A DNA stretch of 64,000 nucleotides. It comes from Malurus cyaneus samueli. Its lineage: Eukaryota; Chordata; Aves; Passeriformes; Maluridae. Numbering within the stretch: the stretch's first letter is position 1; every line of letters starts with the position of its first letter. Positions 1 to 13,599 of this stretch are shown here, piece by piece. The DNA is taken from NCBI GenBank assembly GCA_009741485.1, contig CM019219.1:31599340-31663339 (forward strand), written 5' to 3'. Below the pieces are notes generated by a model. The model was not told the DNA's origin. It searched no databases and worked only from the letters and a program-made list of their open reading frames with translations. A program made the translations under genes and the position numbers.

Positions 1-3000
1 GGCCCTGGAGCCCTTCCTCCCCATGCTTGATCTGTCAGTGATGTCACGCTGATGACAAATTTATGACATCAGAACGTGGGTCCCTGGGAGCTGTTGTGAC
101 AGATGAAGTATTGCAGATCCCCTCTAAGCAAAAGGAAAACTCAGCAGAAGGAAACACTGGTGGGATTTATGAGTCTGCTCCAGGAACTGATGTCAGTGCT
201 GGCCTGGGGCCACCACGGCCAACGGGATTTACACTGCCAGTGCCCCAGGCTTTGCTCTCAGGGGATCAGGCTGAGATGAATCCAGCCAAAACCAACACTG
301 TGCCAGCTGTTGGGGAGAGCTGGAGAGAGATCAGCCACAGGTGGAAGTGCATCCAGTGCACAAGAAGCTCTAGCTGATGGTCCATTTCTGCCTTTTACTC
401 GGTGAAAAATGCACAGAATGAAGCGAGTCGCATCCCTGTAGGACACAAAGCTGGTACCAAATCTTTTATTTATTGTCTCACTCACTCACTGGCTGGCTCT
501 GGTGGTTCTCGAGGCTTCTCCACCAGGCACAAGGAGCAAACCCACGATATCATTCTCTGATAATGAAAGGTTCGGTAACAAACTCTCTCTCCTGCTGAGC
601 TAGAAGTCGGTGTGTCATGTGAAGTACCTCTCTTCCACTTCTCCTTCATTCAGGCTGCATTTCAGCCAGTGGCCTCTGCATCCCACAGCTACTCTCTTGG
701 GCTGGGCAGACCTTTTGTGTGCTCCTAAAGTCCCTCATCTGTAGAGCAGAGGTGGCAGTGAAAGCTGTCCCCCTTTAAACAGATTCTTCCCCAAAGGGTG
801 AGCCGTGTTTTTCCAGGTTTGCCCGCTATCCCTTTACTAGTTTCCATGAAAACAAATCACAGTTTTTGTAAACACAGGCTTCCATCTGGCCCTGGAACGC
901 TGGTGGGTGTTTTTATCCGCCATCCACGGGATTTGCAAACTGTGGGGGAAATCCTAGCGAGGTGAAAAGGAGCCGTTCTGGCGCGGCTCCACCACGCTGC
1001 TGCTCCAGCCCCGACGCCTCGTGTGCTCCAAAGCCGGGTTTGCTGCCACGGGTTCAGTTGCCTTGATTTGGTTGGGAGCTCCAGAATAGGAAGGCTTTTC
1101 TTCATCCCTTCCCCTGGAAAGAACCACCCAAAATTTCATTGTTCTGGTGCAAACTGTTTGGTGGTGACACAGTGCTGGACGTGAGCCCGGTGCCATCTGC
1201 CCGTAGCCCTGGAGTTCCCATCCGGGGAGTGCAGCACCAGCACAAAAACAGCACCAGCACAAGTTTCCTATTAACACAAACCCAGTTCCAGTCATCCTAA
1301 CCCAAGGAAAAGCTCCTCCCCTGTCCCCAACTTCCCTTACAAAGCCATTAGCCCTCCCATTAAATATTTAACTCAGTGTGTTGTCCTGCCTTCGAGCGGG
1401 GAAGGGCAAAGGCGGGAGCAGAAGGGACAGGGATGATTCAGAGCGTGGTGTTACATCCCAGGGAGCTGCTGAAATCAAATCAGGCTTAGGAATGAGAAAG
1501 AACATAATTAGATGCTTTAACAGCCATGGCTGCCCTGTATGAGGTTTTGCACCATCTCTGCATGTTGTTTTTTTAGAGTGAAGCGATGGATGAGTTGTCT
1601 TGAAGTGTTTCAGGGTTGGATCTGTGTTGTGGCAGTGGAGGGGGCATCTCCAGGATGATGGGAATTGAATGAACAGGTTTGTGCTTGTGGCAGAGAAGGA
1701 ATATAAAGGAGAGACCTTCCCAAATGGGAATTTGTGAAAAGGCATGCCGGCTTTTTGGGTGCTGGAGAGCCGAGGCTGCAAGGGGCGAGCAAAAGTATGG
1801 TTGCCTTCAGTTTGTGTGTCCATTCATCAAAGGAATGGCTTGGGAAAGCCTTTGAATGCCTGGAGGGTTTCAGGAAGAGGACTTGGATGAGTCTTTCATG
1901 TGTGGTGAGGCTTCAGCCCACCACTGGTGTTACAAGATGATCTGTAGTGAAGGAGGGAAGAGGGCTCGGCCAGATACATTTGACACAGAGCTTTTTTAGG
2001 TGGAGAATTCTCCCTCCCAGGGCATCCATCCAGGATATGGGAGATCATGTTCAAAGCCTCTGCCTCAGAGAGAGCTAGTATTAATGAAATATGCACAGGG
2101 CCAGAGAGGGAATCAGCAGAGTAAACATGAAAATCCTTCATCTTCTTGGGGAATGTCCATAACTCACGTATTGCATTTCTCAGCCCAGCGTAAGTTCCCT
2201 CTCCCTCTCAAAAGAATCAAAAGTTAAATTTAAAGTTCTTGGCAGAGAAATCCACAGATCTCACAATTCACACAAGTTTTGTTTCCTGGCTGGTTCTCAT
2301 TCCCAGTGCAGGATATTGGCATAAGGGTAATTCTGGGGATCTTTAGGTCTTTCCTGGACTCTGGATTTGAATACTGTGTTTAGACATTCAGAAGGGTAAA
2401 GTGATGCATTTCTTCGTACTCTTATTTGTTCCATCATTTCAATCATAGATTGATGTGGATGAGAGAAAAAAAATAGAGAAAATGTATCAATACAAACACT
2501 TCTTTGGACACGGCTGCTCTGAGCTGCTGTTTCCTTTCCACTTCTTTCCCTGTGTCTCTGAGACAAACCCAGGAGCACTGTGGTATTTAAAAATAATGGA
2601 AATTCAAGTGATTTTGATCAATCAGTCTTGCCAGGGGTCTCTGGAGGGCTGCAGCTCCAGCTCTCCTCCCCTTCCCTGTTGCACTCCAGAACTACTCAAG
2701 AAAACCACATTTGTAGGTTGGCAATTAATAAAGCAATCCCATCATTCAGTAAAAACAGACAAATTGTGTTAGAGTCAGACTGTGGGCTCGGCTGCTTTAC
2801 AGTGAAGAAATGTGTCCCAGGCTGGATTTTAACCTGCTTGGCATTGTTTAAACAAAGCATTGTCCATCTACTTCAACTCATCAGGGCTGCAAAGAGAGAA
2901 ATAAACGTTTTCCTGGGGCCAGGCTGAAAAATCTCTTCACCTCGGCTCTGAAAAGAAAGAGCTGAGGGTCTGATTGTGCCTGAATGGATCAATTTGTTCC

Positions 3001-3278
3001 TCCCCTGTGAAGTCCATCAAGCTCCCATCTATTGAAATCTCTTTGAGCAGCTTCCTCATCTCTGGTGGCCTGTTTGTGGTGGTGGGGGAGAAGAAATCAG
3101 ATGCAACAGGGAGGTTGAAGAATAGAGAAAATGAGAATGCAGAATCTCTTCCACGCTCTGCTCAACATGCAAGGGAAAAAAGCCACCTCTTCCCTTTAGG
3201 AAAAGGCATTAAAGAGAAAGAGGGAAGGAGAAAGGAAGGAAGAGGAGAGTCATTACACGGCTTTGAATGTGCAGGCCT

Positions 3279-3310
3279 TTTCAATCTGTTACACTTTCAA
3301 TCTGTTACAC
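3279..3310. repeat. Perfect 16-bp tandem duplication
   Basis: The unit TTTCAATCTGTTACAC occurs twice back to back (3279-3294 and 3295-3310) with no mismatch. It looks like a recent replication-slippage duplication in otherwise unique sequence. No function is implied. Confidence 0.9.
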
Positions 3311-4344
3311 TCAGTGTGGGCTGTCAGCGAAGAAAAGCGGCCGCTTTGCTGAGAGTGCAGGTACCAGGGAAACCTGCCATCCTCCTGATGGATCCTGACA
3401 AAGCACTTGGGGAGGGGAGGGAAAGAAAAACCTGGGGTTGGCTCTGTGGTGTGGGCTCTGAGCCAAGGAGGGACCTGCTGGTGTCTCCTGGGCTCACAGG
3501 GTGGTCCCTGGGTGAAAGCCCTGCTGGGCTCTGGGTGCACTTCGGCACTGCAGGAGAAAGCTCCCTTCTTCTTGCACTGATAAAATTCCAGCTATGGAGG
3601 TTGGGAGGAGGCAGCCCTGCTTCTGCATGGGTTTAGGAGGCACCTCCTGAACTCTGCGAGCAGGTCTTTTTTGGTCTCAGTGATCTCCAGGGCTTTCCGT
3701 GGAGCCTTTCCAAGCTCAGCCTCCACGGGGCTGTGGGTTGCTGGTTTAGCAGTCAGTGCCAGGAGAGGATCCTGCCATGGGATTGATCCTAAAGCTTTAG
3801 GCTCAGGATCTCTGACCACGATTGCACCTGTTTTTGGAGTCTAAGCGGTGAGTTCATCGTAACAAAGAATTCCCAGCTCAGGTGTGAGCTCTTGTGCCAC
3901 CAAACCGTGCCATGCAGCGAGGAGAGAGTGTGTGCCCCATCTGCTGCCTCTCATCCCAGCTGGGAGCAGATTTTTTTCCTTTATGGATGATCCCACAGAG
4001 CTGCCTGGGAAAGCAAATATTATCTTCCAGGGTGCAACTGTTGCTGCCTTCAGCAAAGGCAACTTTTCCTTTCATGGGAAAAAGGGAAAAAGAGTAAAGA
4101 TGGACGAGCAGGGATGACAACAGTGTGAATTAGCAGTCCACACAGCCCAGAGATGTGTGTAGTAACCTCTTTTATGTCTTATTCTCGCCCAGGGATACCT
4201 TTATCTTCAGCAGCATGGAAGGATTTTTAATCTTCTTCACAAAGACAATCTTTGCAGGAGGAGGAAACAATCAGCTTTTATGGGGCTGTTCACTCCTTTA
4301 TTTATTTGCAAATTCTCGGCAACAGTCAAACTTGAGCAAAGGAT

Positions 4345-4381
4345 AAAAAAAAAAGAAACAACAAATAAAAAAAAAAAAAAA
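4345..4381. repeat. A-rich low-complexity tract
   Basis: Poly-A runs are separated by short interruptions (GAAACAACAAAT). No retrogene or SINE body is visible upstream, so this is simple low-complexity sequence rather than a recognisable retroposon tail. Confidence 0.85.
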
Positions 4382-5518
4382 CCCAATCCAGAAAAGGTGA
4401 ACAGAAAGATGGGAGTTTTTCTTCTTACGGAATAAGAAATGGATGTCTTACATGTCTATAAATAATAGCCATCTATAACTTACTGGCATTGAGATGTAAA
4501 TGAGGTAACAGTGGGAATTTCATCTCATCCAGCATGAAAAATGAGTCTCCCGTTCCAGAGAGTTTCAGGACATGCCTTTGAAGCTGGAGACAGAGCCTTT
4601 GCTGGAGCAGGGAGCAGAAATGCCGTCAGGTGAGCTCCAGCTGAGCCCCTCTGGCCATGTGGGATCCCCTCCTGCAGAGCCTCCAGCAGCGTGGCCGGGC
4701 TGCCCAATGCTAAAAAACTGGAGCTGGAAGAGGAACAGAGCATGTGCCCTGAAAAAGGGATATCTGATATTCTGCTTGAAGCCTGGGAAGGGGTCAGTCT
4801 GGATCTCCTTCCCTCTGGATCATCCACGTGGCAGAGGGGGCTGCGGGCTCTTTGAGCACCGAGATGTTTTTCCTCTTGATGTGACGAGTATCTGACGGCG
4901 CTTCGTAGCCTCCTTGTCTCCAGCTTTCCATCACAAAGTTGGTATCCTGAGGGCTCTCGATGCCTCTCCTCGCTCTCTCTGAGTGTTTCCAGCCCTGGCA
5001 TACCAATTTCTCAAGCTCCTTATTCACGATTCCAAGGGAGATCCTATTAAAATGGTGCTGTCAAGTCGGGTAAGACCAGTCTCTCTTCATCTGTCAAGGA
5101 GTCCCTTCTTCATTCCAACTGCCTTAAAAACACAATGAGACAAAAAAAATACAAACACCAACTCAAATTCACATTTGCCAAAAAACCAGATTTTGATCAC
5201 TGTTACCTAATTTTATGGAAGTTGCTGTTCATGCGAGGTTAAACCATGTAGGTCAGAATTAGGAAATCAGGATCACCAAGGTGAAGATCGATCGTGGTTT
5301 GCCTTCCTCTGAGAGCTCTTGTCAGGAGATGAAGGAAAAAGCCTCCAATAAATCAGATTCCCCCAGTGCTGTCACATCCCTCCTTTTTTTTGCAAGAGCT
5401 TTTTGTTCACAACAGTCTGACTGGAAACATCCTTTTGGAAAAAATCACTGTCGGAAAGATGCTGTTCCTGAAGAGCTCTGGTGATCTTCACTCCTGATTG
5501 CTTATGTACAAATGGTCT

Positions 5519-5585
5519 TTCACAGAATCTTGGAATGATTTGGGTTGGAAGGGACCCTAAAGATCATCTTGTTCCAACCCCCTGC
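5519..5585 (-). mobile_element. CR1 LINE fragment, 3' end
   Basis: The + strand reads TTTGGGTTGGAAGGGACC, then AAGATCATCTTGTTCCAACC, which is the reverse complement of the CR1 3' untranslated end. Only about 67 bp remain, so the element is heavily 5'-truncated, as is usual for CR1. The terminal octamer-like repeat is degraded (CACAGAATCTTGGAATG). It carries no coding capacity. Confidence 0.88.
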
Positions 5586-6049
5586 CTTCTTATTAAACCA
5601 CAGCAAAGCAATTAGATCTTCCAACTCAAACTGTGATTAATCATCCTCCAAACGGCACATGGACACAGAGGAAAGGAATAGTTCCCAAAACGTGTGGGAT
5701 GCCTTCAACTGGTGAACAAATTGGGATAAACTGGGAAAACATCTGCTGGTTCTGTGTGGGCATTTTTAGCCCTAAAACCTGGCCTTGCCCATAAACCACA
5801 GGTTTGGGACTGGGCAGAGAAACGCTCTGGTCTTGGTGCTTTGTGAATTTGGAGATTCATCCCTCTGCTCCTCAGCAGTGGAAAAGGGAATCAAAACTTT
5901 TCTTTCCCATTGCTGCTGCCTCTCCCTGCTTTGCCTTCCCAAGCTGCTGACCTTTCCTTGGATAAGTCCTTCTCTGGTGCACGTGGTTTGTTCACCATCC
6001 AGGCTAGGGGCTTTTTTTCTTTTCCCATCCAATATCTGAGTGCTGCCGT

Positions 6050-6116
6050 GGTGAACGGTCATTATAAAGCTATAAATAGTTCACAGCACTCCAATTAGGA
6101 AGCAGCACTTAATTGC
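6050..6116. promoter_or_regulatory. Short AT-rich homeodomain-motif block (candidate)
   Basis: TATAAAGCTATAAATAG and CCAATTAGG lie close together, followed by CTTAATTGCAC. TAATT/ATTA cores are typical of homeodomain sites, but the block is short and the motifs are common by chance. This is a low-confidence candidate that only conservation would support. Confidence 0.15.
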
Positions 6117-8389
6117 ACGGGGGGAAAAAAAAGAGGAAAGAATGAGCTGCTGCTGCAGTCCTTGATGAGGAGACCCTTGAACTCAGCAGAAGGCGTTCTC
6201 AGGTCACTCCAGGGGCTGGAGAGAGTGGGATTCGATTGGGGAGGTTCATTCCCACTGGGTCAAGTGTGTGAATAGAGGGGGAGGGACCTCTTAGAAGACA
6301 GAAATAGGTGGTGATGCTGGGAGAGTGGGAGACAGAGCCGAGTTCTTCTGGAGCTCTGAGAGCCCAGCCTGACGTCAGAGGTGCCATTTGGGCTGGGGAT
6401 GAGCAGCTTCACCCCATTTTCCTCGCTGCTGGCATCCCTCCAAGTGAAGCACAGCCCACACCTTGCCTTTCCCTCCTGCTGTTTCACACTTGGGTCATTC
6501 ATTCAGGTGCTCTGCAGCTTCCAGGGGGTCTGGAGAGGAACCAAGGGGTGCCCTTGGAGAGGGAAGTGATGGCAGAGCAGCCCCCTGGAGCTTTGCTGGA
6601 GTCATTGATGCTGCTGGGATCTGCTGAAGGATGCAGAAATCCATGAGGAATCACAGCCTGGGGTGGATCAGCAACCTGGGAGCTTCACCTGCCAACTCCT
6701 GCCAGAGTGTCCCAAAAAGCAGAGCACAAAATCACACTGGGAGAGCACTGGAGAGTGTCCTTTTCACATTGGGGCCTTCCTTTCCTGTGCCTTTGGAGCA
6801 ATTTGCATGGTATTACCCACAATGCCTGCAGCTCTAATGCTATTACGCCTTGGCAGCCTCTCTAACCTAATGATGACAAACACTGCAGTATTCCTCATCT
6901 GCTCTTTGCCAAAAAAATCCCAATAATTATTGGGGGGAGAAGGAAAAAAAAAAGTGATTTGTCTGCTCTTTTTTTCCTCTTCTTTCCATGCTTTTTTTCT
7001 TGCCTTAAAAAGGCTCTGGAGGAGGGAACTGGGAGCATGGGAAGTTTAGGAAAGGGCTGACGCTAATGCCAACTATTGGAGCACAGCCCATGACCCACAG
7101 TTTCCCCAGCCCTTCTCCTTCTTCTTCCTTTTTTCCTTATTCATTCATTAGAAAATTAATTTATTACAAAGTATCACTTCCAGAGAATATTTCCTTTCAT
7201 CCACTTCCATCTCAGCTTCAGGGCAGGGCCTGTGTTTGGGAGTGATGTTTCTGGGTGATGGTTTAAGGGCTGTCCTCTTCCAGGTCCATGCTGCTCTCTG
7301 GACTTCCACACTCATCTCTTGGTAGGAAATGCATATCTGAGTGATAAAATGGGACATTCTGTGCCTTCAACATAATTTAGGCTTTTCTGGCAATGCTAAG
7401 TTGGTATTTGAACCTAAGATTTTGCCAGCCAGCTGGAAAAACACCTGTAAAAGGGTCGCTGCAGATCTGGGTTTTGCAATGTTGTGGGTGCCTGTCTCCA
7501 GTAGGATTTGGGATTTTTGGGAAGGGCTGAAAGGACACCCTGTGGAAAGCCAGCGAGACAGAGCTTTGGCAGGTTGGCAGCGTGGCATTCTGTCATTGTT
7601 CCCTGGCACAAATGCAGCTTTTCATTATCCTGTCAAAGCAAACAGAGCTGGGACAATAAGCTCTGTTTGCCCAGGGAGCACAAGTGGCTCCCAGCACAGG
7701 GCCACTGTCGGTCCAGCCTGGCTGATGGGTGACCCCAGGGGACAGGGATGTCCCAGAGATGGGGCCAGGTGACAGACATGGGCAAAGGGCTGCAGGATGA
7801 GGTTGCTTTTCCCTGGAGAACCTTTCTCCCAGGGAAGCAGGGGTTGGCATGGGCTGTGTCTGTCCAGACAGAAAATGGAAAGAATAAAGCTCATAAAACA
7901 CCCGGGCTTGGCTCCTGCACAAAGCTCTGCTGCTTTCCCCTCTCCACCCCGTGGGTTCCTGAGGGACAGCACTTGGGATGGGCTTTGCAGCAGCCAAGCA
8001 CCCACAGCCCAATCCTTTATTCTGGGCTTGGTGAGTCAAAGCAGAGCGAGAGTTTAGAAACCATCCTGAAAATTAAGACACAGCAGCACGTCAGGAGCTT
8101 GCTGAGGTGTGGGAGAGGTATCCAGGTTCCCTTGTGAAGCTGCCTCTCCCTCCTCCTCCCACTCTCTGGCTTATTAATTAACCTCTGTTAATTAAGCCTC
8201 GGGTCTCATTGCTAGAAGGTATCGGCGTGTTCTGGAGCTTAGCAGGATTAAATATTATTAGATGTTCTTGGATAATGGGAATGCTTCTGTGCTCAGAGCT
8301 CAAGTTTGGTGGCTGGGCTGTAAACTGGAGCTGGAAAAATGAGAAAGTTTTTATTTCTGCATTTGTGCCCCAAGCAGTGAGTGTGGAGA

Positions 8390-8960
8390 GAAGGAAAAAA
8401 AAAGCAGCACAACTGTTACAAAGCGAGCAAACACAATATTTACATCAGCCACACTGCCCGTGTTTGACTAGGAGCTCAACAATTTAAAGGGAAGATTGAT
8501 TTGTTTCGTTAAAGGGTAAACGGGGTCAGGGTTATGAAAAGGAGCTTTAAATACCGTTTACAAAAGCAACATCCCAAATCCCCACGTTGCGCTTTCAGGG
8601 CTGGAAATGTCACAGAGAGGCATTCCTGATTCAGGAGGTGGAGGAGCTGACACGTGAAAGGAGCTGGGGTGATGTCCTCTTCATCCAGCTCATCGGGATG
8701 GGAATATTCAGGCTGTTTCCAGGTTGTTGGCTGGTTTATAATTTATTTTAACTCAGGGGCAGAAAGCTGAGAACTTCCCATAAAATAAAAGAAGTCGGAT
8801 TCGGAGAGGCAGCTTGTTTAGATAACAATGCAGCGATCTAAAATTGTTACAAAGAGCTTAGAAAAGTAAACAAAGCGAGCGTGAGAGAAATTCAAATGCT
8901 TCCCTTCCCCCCTCTCCACCTCCAGTCAAACTTTTAATTGCCGGGAATTCAAAGCATCTG
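8390..8960. promoter_or_regulatory. Candidate enhancer-like block with FOX/SOX/GATA-type motifs
   Basis: The sequence holds a forkhead-type site GTAAACAAA (8866-8874), SOX-type cores ATTGTTAC (8843-8850) and ACAATG (8825-8830), and a GATA-type AGATAA beside the latter. A second group at 8410-8450 has TGTTACAAAG and ATATTTACA. Such clusters are common in vertebrate developmental enhancers. Each motif alone is frequent by chance, so this is inference only. No gene overlaps the block. Confidence 0.28.
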
Positions 8961-9282
8961 CATTTTCTGCTGGAAAAGCGCTCCGTGGCATTTTTATAGC
9001 AGTTCCTTTTAACTGCAGGAGCCTCGGGAGCAGGATGGGGCCTTGCTCCGTGGGTCACACGGGCTGTGTGGGGAGCAGGGAATTTTGGGGAGGCGTGTGG
9101 GGGAAGCCAGAAAGGCTCTGGCTGCCTATTAGGCGGCTCATAATATTTCATGGCAGGAAAAACTGAGGGTTATTTGGCCCTGAGTCATGCAGTGAATGGC
9201 CTTCAGCGTGTTTCACCCATTTTCCCATGAGCAGGCTGTGACTTTTTCCTCCCCAAATGAACCATGACAAGCCCCTATCCAA

Positions 9283-9371
9283 ACAGTAATAATAGTAGTA
9301 ATAACAGTAATTATCCCAGCAGCAATATTAATCATAGAACCCTCTCTTTTTTTTTTTTTTTCTTTTTAATT
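9283..9371. repeat. AAT/AGT-rich microsatellite followed by poly-T
   Basis: Degenerate trinucleotide repeats (AATAATAGTAGTAATAACAG) at 9285-9315 are followed at 9347-9361 by an uninterrupted T run. This is simple sequence; the neighbouring ORFs with Asn/Ser or Lys runs are by-products of it. Confidence 0.85.
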
Positions 9372-10044
9372 TGCTGCTCTCGAGTCTGCACTGAGCCGCT
9401 GATTGCTGCTGCCTGGGCTGCTGTGCAGGGATCCTGCTGCTCCAGGACCTTCCTGACCGGGAGCTTTGTGACCCAGAGTTTGTCTGGGGTGCACTGACAC
9501 CCCCCTGGGGCAGAATTTGGGCTCTCCAGGCTGGTGGAGCTCCATGGCTCAATCCCTTTGTCTCTCAGGGACACCAGTGGGTCTGGCTGTGCGGTGTGGG
9601 TGCCCTCTCCCACTCACCAAACCCCAGCAGCCATGCCAAAAGGGAATTAAATCATCCTCTGGTCCCACTGAAGTCATGCCCAGCCCCAGGAGCTCATCTG
9701 AGCGCTGCCATTCTCATTCCCTGCGCTCTGTAGGTGTGGGGACGTGGTGAGACACTCATGGAGGGGATGGTGAAGCTCATCCGATGGGAAAGGCAATAGG
9801 GAGAGCGGTGTTCTGGATTGATACTCTGCTTCATGGGAGCTTTTCCCCTCTTTTCTTTCTCTCCTTTGCTCTCCCAAGAGCAGCCTCTCTGGAAACAACA
9901 TCTTCAGAGGCCTGCTGGTGTTTCTCTGTACCAGCAGAGCTGGGGACTGTGTCAGGGCTGTGTCAGGAGGTGATGCTGATCCATGGTGGGTTCCTAACCA
10001 AGCCAAGGAGATGCAGCCCCCATCCCAACTGGGTGCTCAACACC

Positions 10045-10215
10045 GCAGCAATTCGTCGATTTGTAAATATCTTCTGGTTTTATTACATAAGCAATAAGCA
10101 CTTTGTCGGAAATGGCATAACTTATAATCCAATTAAACAATAATTACATTGTAATGGCTTTGTAACTATGGCGTTAATTAACTTTTATTGCCCCGTAATT
10201 TAAGCATGGTATTGA
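10045..10215. promoter_or_regulatory. Candidate conserved non-coding element
   Basis: This is a dense block of homeodomain-like motifs: TTACATAAGCAATAAG, CCAATTAAACAATAATTAC, ATTGTAATGG and the palindrome GTTAATTAAC (10173-10182). Base composition shifts abruptly to AT-rich against the GC-rich, T/G-rich flanks. It holds no simple repeat and no transposon match, so the richness is not explained by low complexity. Ultraconserved vertebrate enhancers often look like this. It could also be a neutral AT-rich stretch. Conservation was not testable here. Confidence 0.38.
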
Positions 10216-13200
10216 TACGGAATTGGGTGCAAGCAGCTGGCTCTGGTGGTGGCAGGAAAGGGATGGGGAGCTCCAAGAGTCCTTTGGGGGATCATTGAGG
10301 TCTGTGGTCACATAGTTTGCCTTAGCAAGAGAAGGCTTTGTCCCAGTTGTGAGCACCCAGTTCCTCCTCTTTTTCCAGGGAAGAGAAGGGTCCTGGTGGC
10401 CAGGGGTTCCTGGGGAACAAGATTTGTGGTGCTGGCGTGGAATTGGTGACTCACGGAGGCGTGGGAAGCTGGTGCCACGTGGGGAGAGTTTCTGCACACC
10501 CACACAGCGACGTTCATCCCTACAAGCACCAGTTCATCCACGGCGTGCAGGTGTTTGTTCTGGAGGAGGGAGAGGTCCTCCGAGGTGTCTGATGCCTATC
10601 GTCCCTCCTCAGGGGAGGATCTGTGGGAAATCACCGCTTGGAAATCACGCCCTCGAGAGGTTCTTTAGCTGGGGATGGCATGGCCATGTGCTCCTGCCAG
10701 GGATGAGCCAGTTGGCAGGGAGAGAGGAGCCCTGGGAGGGAGCTTTGTGCCCCCAGCATCCTCCTTCCCTCCTCCAGGAGAGATGTGCTTCTGCCCCAAC
10801 ACTTCCAGCCACTGTGTGCTCCCCTGGCTCAACACGGGTGCTGTGAGCCATGGAATTTGGGCTGGCAACCCCACAGGTGCCCCTCTGCCTGTACCCCCCC
10901 ACCCATCCCAATCCTTGCACCCTGGGTTTTATCCTGATCCTTTATCCCGGCTGGAGACACAGACCATGAGTTCTGGGTGAGCTTCTGCCTGCCCAGCATG
11001 AAGGGTTTTGCTTTGGGAACAGCTACCCAGGAAGGATGGGCAACCAGAATCCTGTCTGGGCCACCTGCCACAGGCTTCCAGGTGGAGAAGGGATGTACAT
11101 TCTGCCTCTACTCCTCACCCCTGTTTGGGGATTTGGTGACTGGACGTGAGCAAGGGCTTTAGCACATCCTGGGACAGCCTATGATGCTTTATATGGGACA
11201 AGTGGCTTTTCCTAAGTTCCAGCAGGGAACCAGCAAGTTGACCCTGGTAGCCAAATTGAGGTGCCAAGCTGAGCAAATATAGCTGCTTCATTTTTTGGGG
11301 AGGATTCTGTGCATCTGCACTGAGGCTTCTCGATACCTCAGAGGTGCCAAGGGAAACATTTGCAGCCTAAACCTTCCAGATTTTGGAAACTAAATCTCCG
11401 GGTCTCGCGGGGTTTGCGTCTCCTGCTCCTGAGCACACAGCAGGCAAGTCTGATGAAAGGTTGGAATTTATTGCTGAGGCTTTAGAAACGTGTTCCTTAC
11501 ACCAGGCGTGCTTGGAAACTCGAAAATCAGCCTGGCTGCTCGCAGAACCGGTGGAGTGATGCAGATAGGGAAATGGAACAAAAATAATTATCCTTTTGAT
11601 CTGGCCTAATCTCTAAATCTCCTCCCCACCTTCTGAACCTTGCTGAACAGCCTCTCTGCTCCCTCCTGGGTTTCTGCCTCACCGGTATCCTCCTGCTTTG
11701 CCACGTGGCTGCTCTGAACTCTGCAATCACCCAGGACACACAAGGAGCACACGCAGGACTTGGCCGTGCCTTGTCCTAATTTTGTTGTGCTGCTTTTTAA
11801 AAATTTATGCAGGCATGTCTAATAAAAAATCATGGTTTGCATGTGCAAAAAGAACCATCTTATTGATGGAAAACAGCTCCCTGGGACTCAGCTTTCCTCT
11901 CTGCAGAGCAGGCAAGCCACGGCTGCTGCCGGTGGGCTTCTGATCGGGATAAAACAATTATGGAGACCTGCCACCTTGTGGGAGCTGGGAGATGTGGCAG
12001 GACCCCCTTCCAGCCCCTCACCTTGTGAGCAGCCTGGAATTTGGGATGTGCACCTCTGCACAAGCGGGAGGGTAGGGATGGGCAGTGCTTCGTTCGGTCC
12101 CGCTGGGTGTTTCCGTACCCAAAAAGGGGCACAACAGTTTCAGCCACCAAAAGAATGGTTCAAACTCACCCTCCCTTAGAAAAACAAAGGACAAGGAGGA
12201 AGGAATAAGTGAAGGGAGACGGTAGGAGGTGAGCTGTGGGGATGGGTGATGGGAGTGCCATCCATCATGTTGGCTTTCTCCCGACAGGAATTTCCACTCT
12301 CCCTCTCCAGCCAGTGTTCCAGCTCTGTGACCGCCTCAGCCTGCGCTTCCCCAGTGCCCCCTGCCCTCGTCCTGGCTCAATGGTCCATCTTCTCTGCTCT
12401 GCAGGGCTCTCACTGCCAAGGTGAAGAGCATTTGTAGCAGTAAAACTGAGGTTTGTGGCAGCTTGGTTTTTCTCCTGGAGAGTTTCTGATTCTGGAAGAG
12501 GGGTGGGTCTAGTGAGGCACAGGAGGCACTCCCCAGTAATGCTCAGACACTTCCATCCTTCTCCCTTATTGAATTTCCTTTGTTTTTTTTTTAATTGGGG
12601 AGGTTAGGTTTTGTCTTACTGTGTTTCCATTCCCAATCAGCTCGTGCTCTCACAGAATCCCTCTTCCCTGCACTGATGGGATGGGATGTTATTTCAGGCA
12701 CCTCTGACTTCAGCTGGGCACCAGGAAGAGGGAGAATGATTCTCCTGTGGCAGAGTGATCCACTGTGTGAGCAGCTCCAGTGACCGAGTGGGGGTAAAAG
12801 AGGGAAAAAAAGGAGATGCAGGAATAAAATAGAACGAATTAAGTGATCCTATAAATAGCTCTGAGCTGTTAAATGAAATACTTTTCGTGGCTGGTCGTGA
12901 AACATCTGCAGGGTTTATTTAATGCCTGGGTTTTTCCATCTGTCCAGCTCTGCTGTATCCCATTGTTTTGGTCCCCCCACCTCATCGTGGTGGCTGAAGG
13001 GCAGCCAGGCTCTGTGCCACTCTTGGGCACTGTGGCCAAGCAGATTCCTTCCTTACTGGGGGGAATAAAATAAAGCCCCCTCCTGAGCAAGAGGAGGGGG
13101 TAAGAGAGGAAATCTTCAAGGAAATCTTCCTTTCCTTAAAGGAAATAGTTATTTCCCAAATGCTGCAGGAGGAAAACCCTGGAGGAGGCTATGAACACTG

Positions 13201-13599
13201 GGTGCACTGGGTGTCCCAGCATCCCTGTGGAAGTGGTGTCCATCTGAAAGAACCCAGGGAACGTGGTTATTACCAATTATTTAATCTTTTTAAACTGGCA
13301 AGCCAGAACTTGAACGTCATCCCAGTGAAAACTTGAGTCACGCAAATCCACTGGTTAACTGGGAATTCGTCAGGCATCGAATCCCTGGAGTTTTTTGGAT
13401 TAAATTGCTGACACCTTCCAGCTTCCCTGAGGCTGAGCAGGTGCTTCCAGAAAGCTCAAGCATCCTGATCCCCCCTGTGCCAGCTGAAACATTCCAGGGT
13501 GCCCTGGGTCACACCAAACCATTTTCCTGGGCTGTGGCACATGTGCTTGTACGTTTGAAAGGAGGGGGAGGCAGGAGGAAGGAAGAGTAATTAATCACC

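Larger units (their letters stand above)
1..5518. other. Gene-free unique sequence
   Basis: No open frame here has a recognisable domain, and none shows a convincing exon with splice sites in a consistent frame. The longest frame (2974-3636, + strand) is low-complexity and repeat-like at its 5' half (Lys/Arg/Glu-rich from a purine tract near 3205-3250) and matches no family I know. There are AT-rich stretches around 1330-1375 and 4430-4510. I see no promoter, CpG island or RNA gene. It is probably intergenic or intronic. Confidence 0.7.

Noticed and set aside
2974..3636. 220-residue + strand ORF
   Set aside because: Low-complexity Lys/Glu/Arg-rich 5' half from a purine tract, no known domain, and no clear splice or promoter context.
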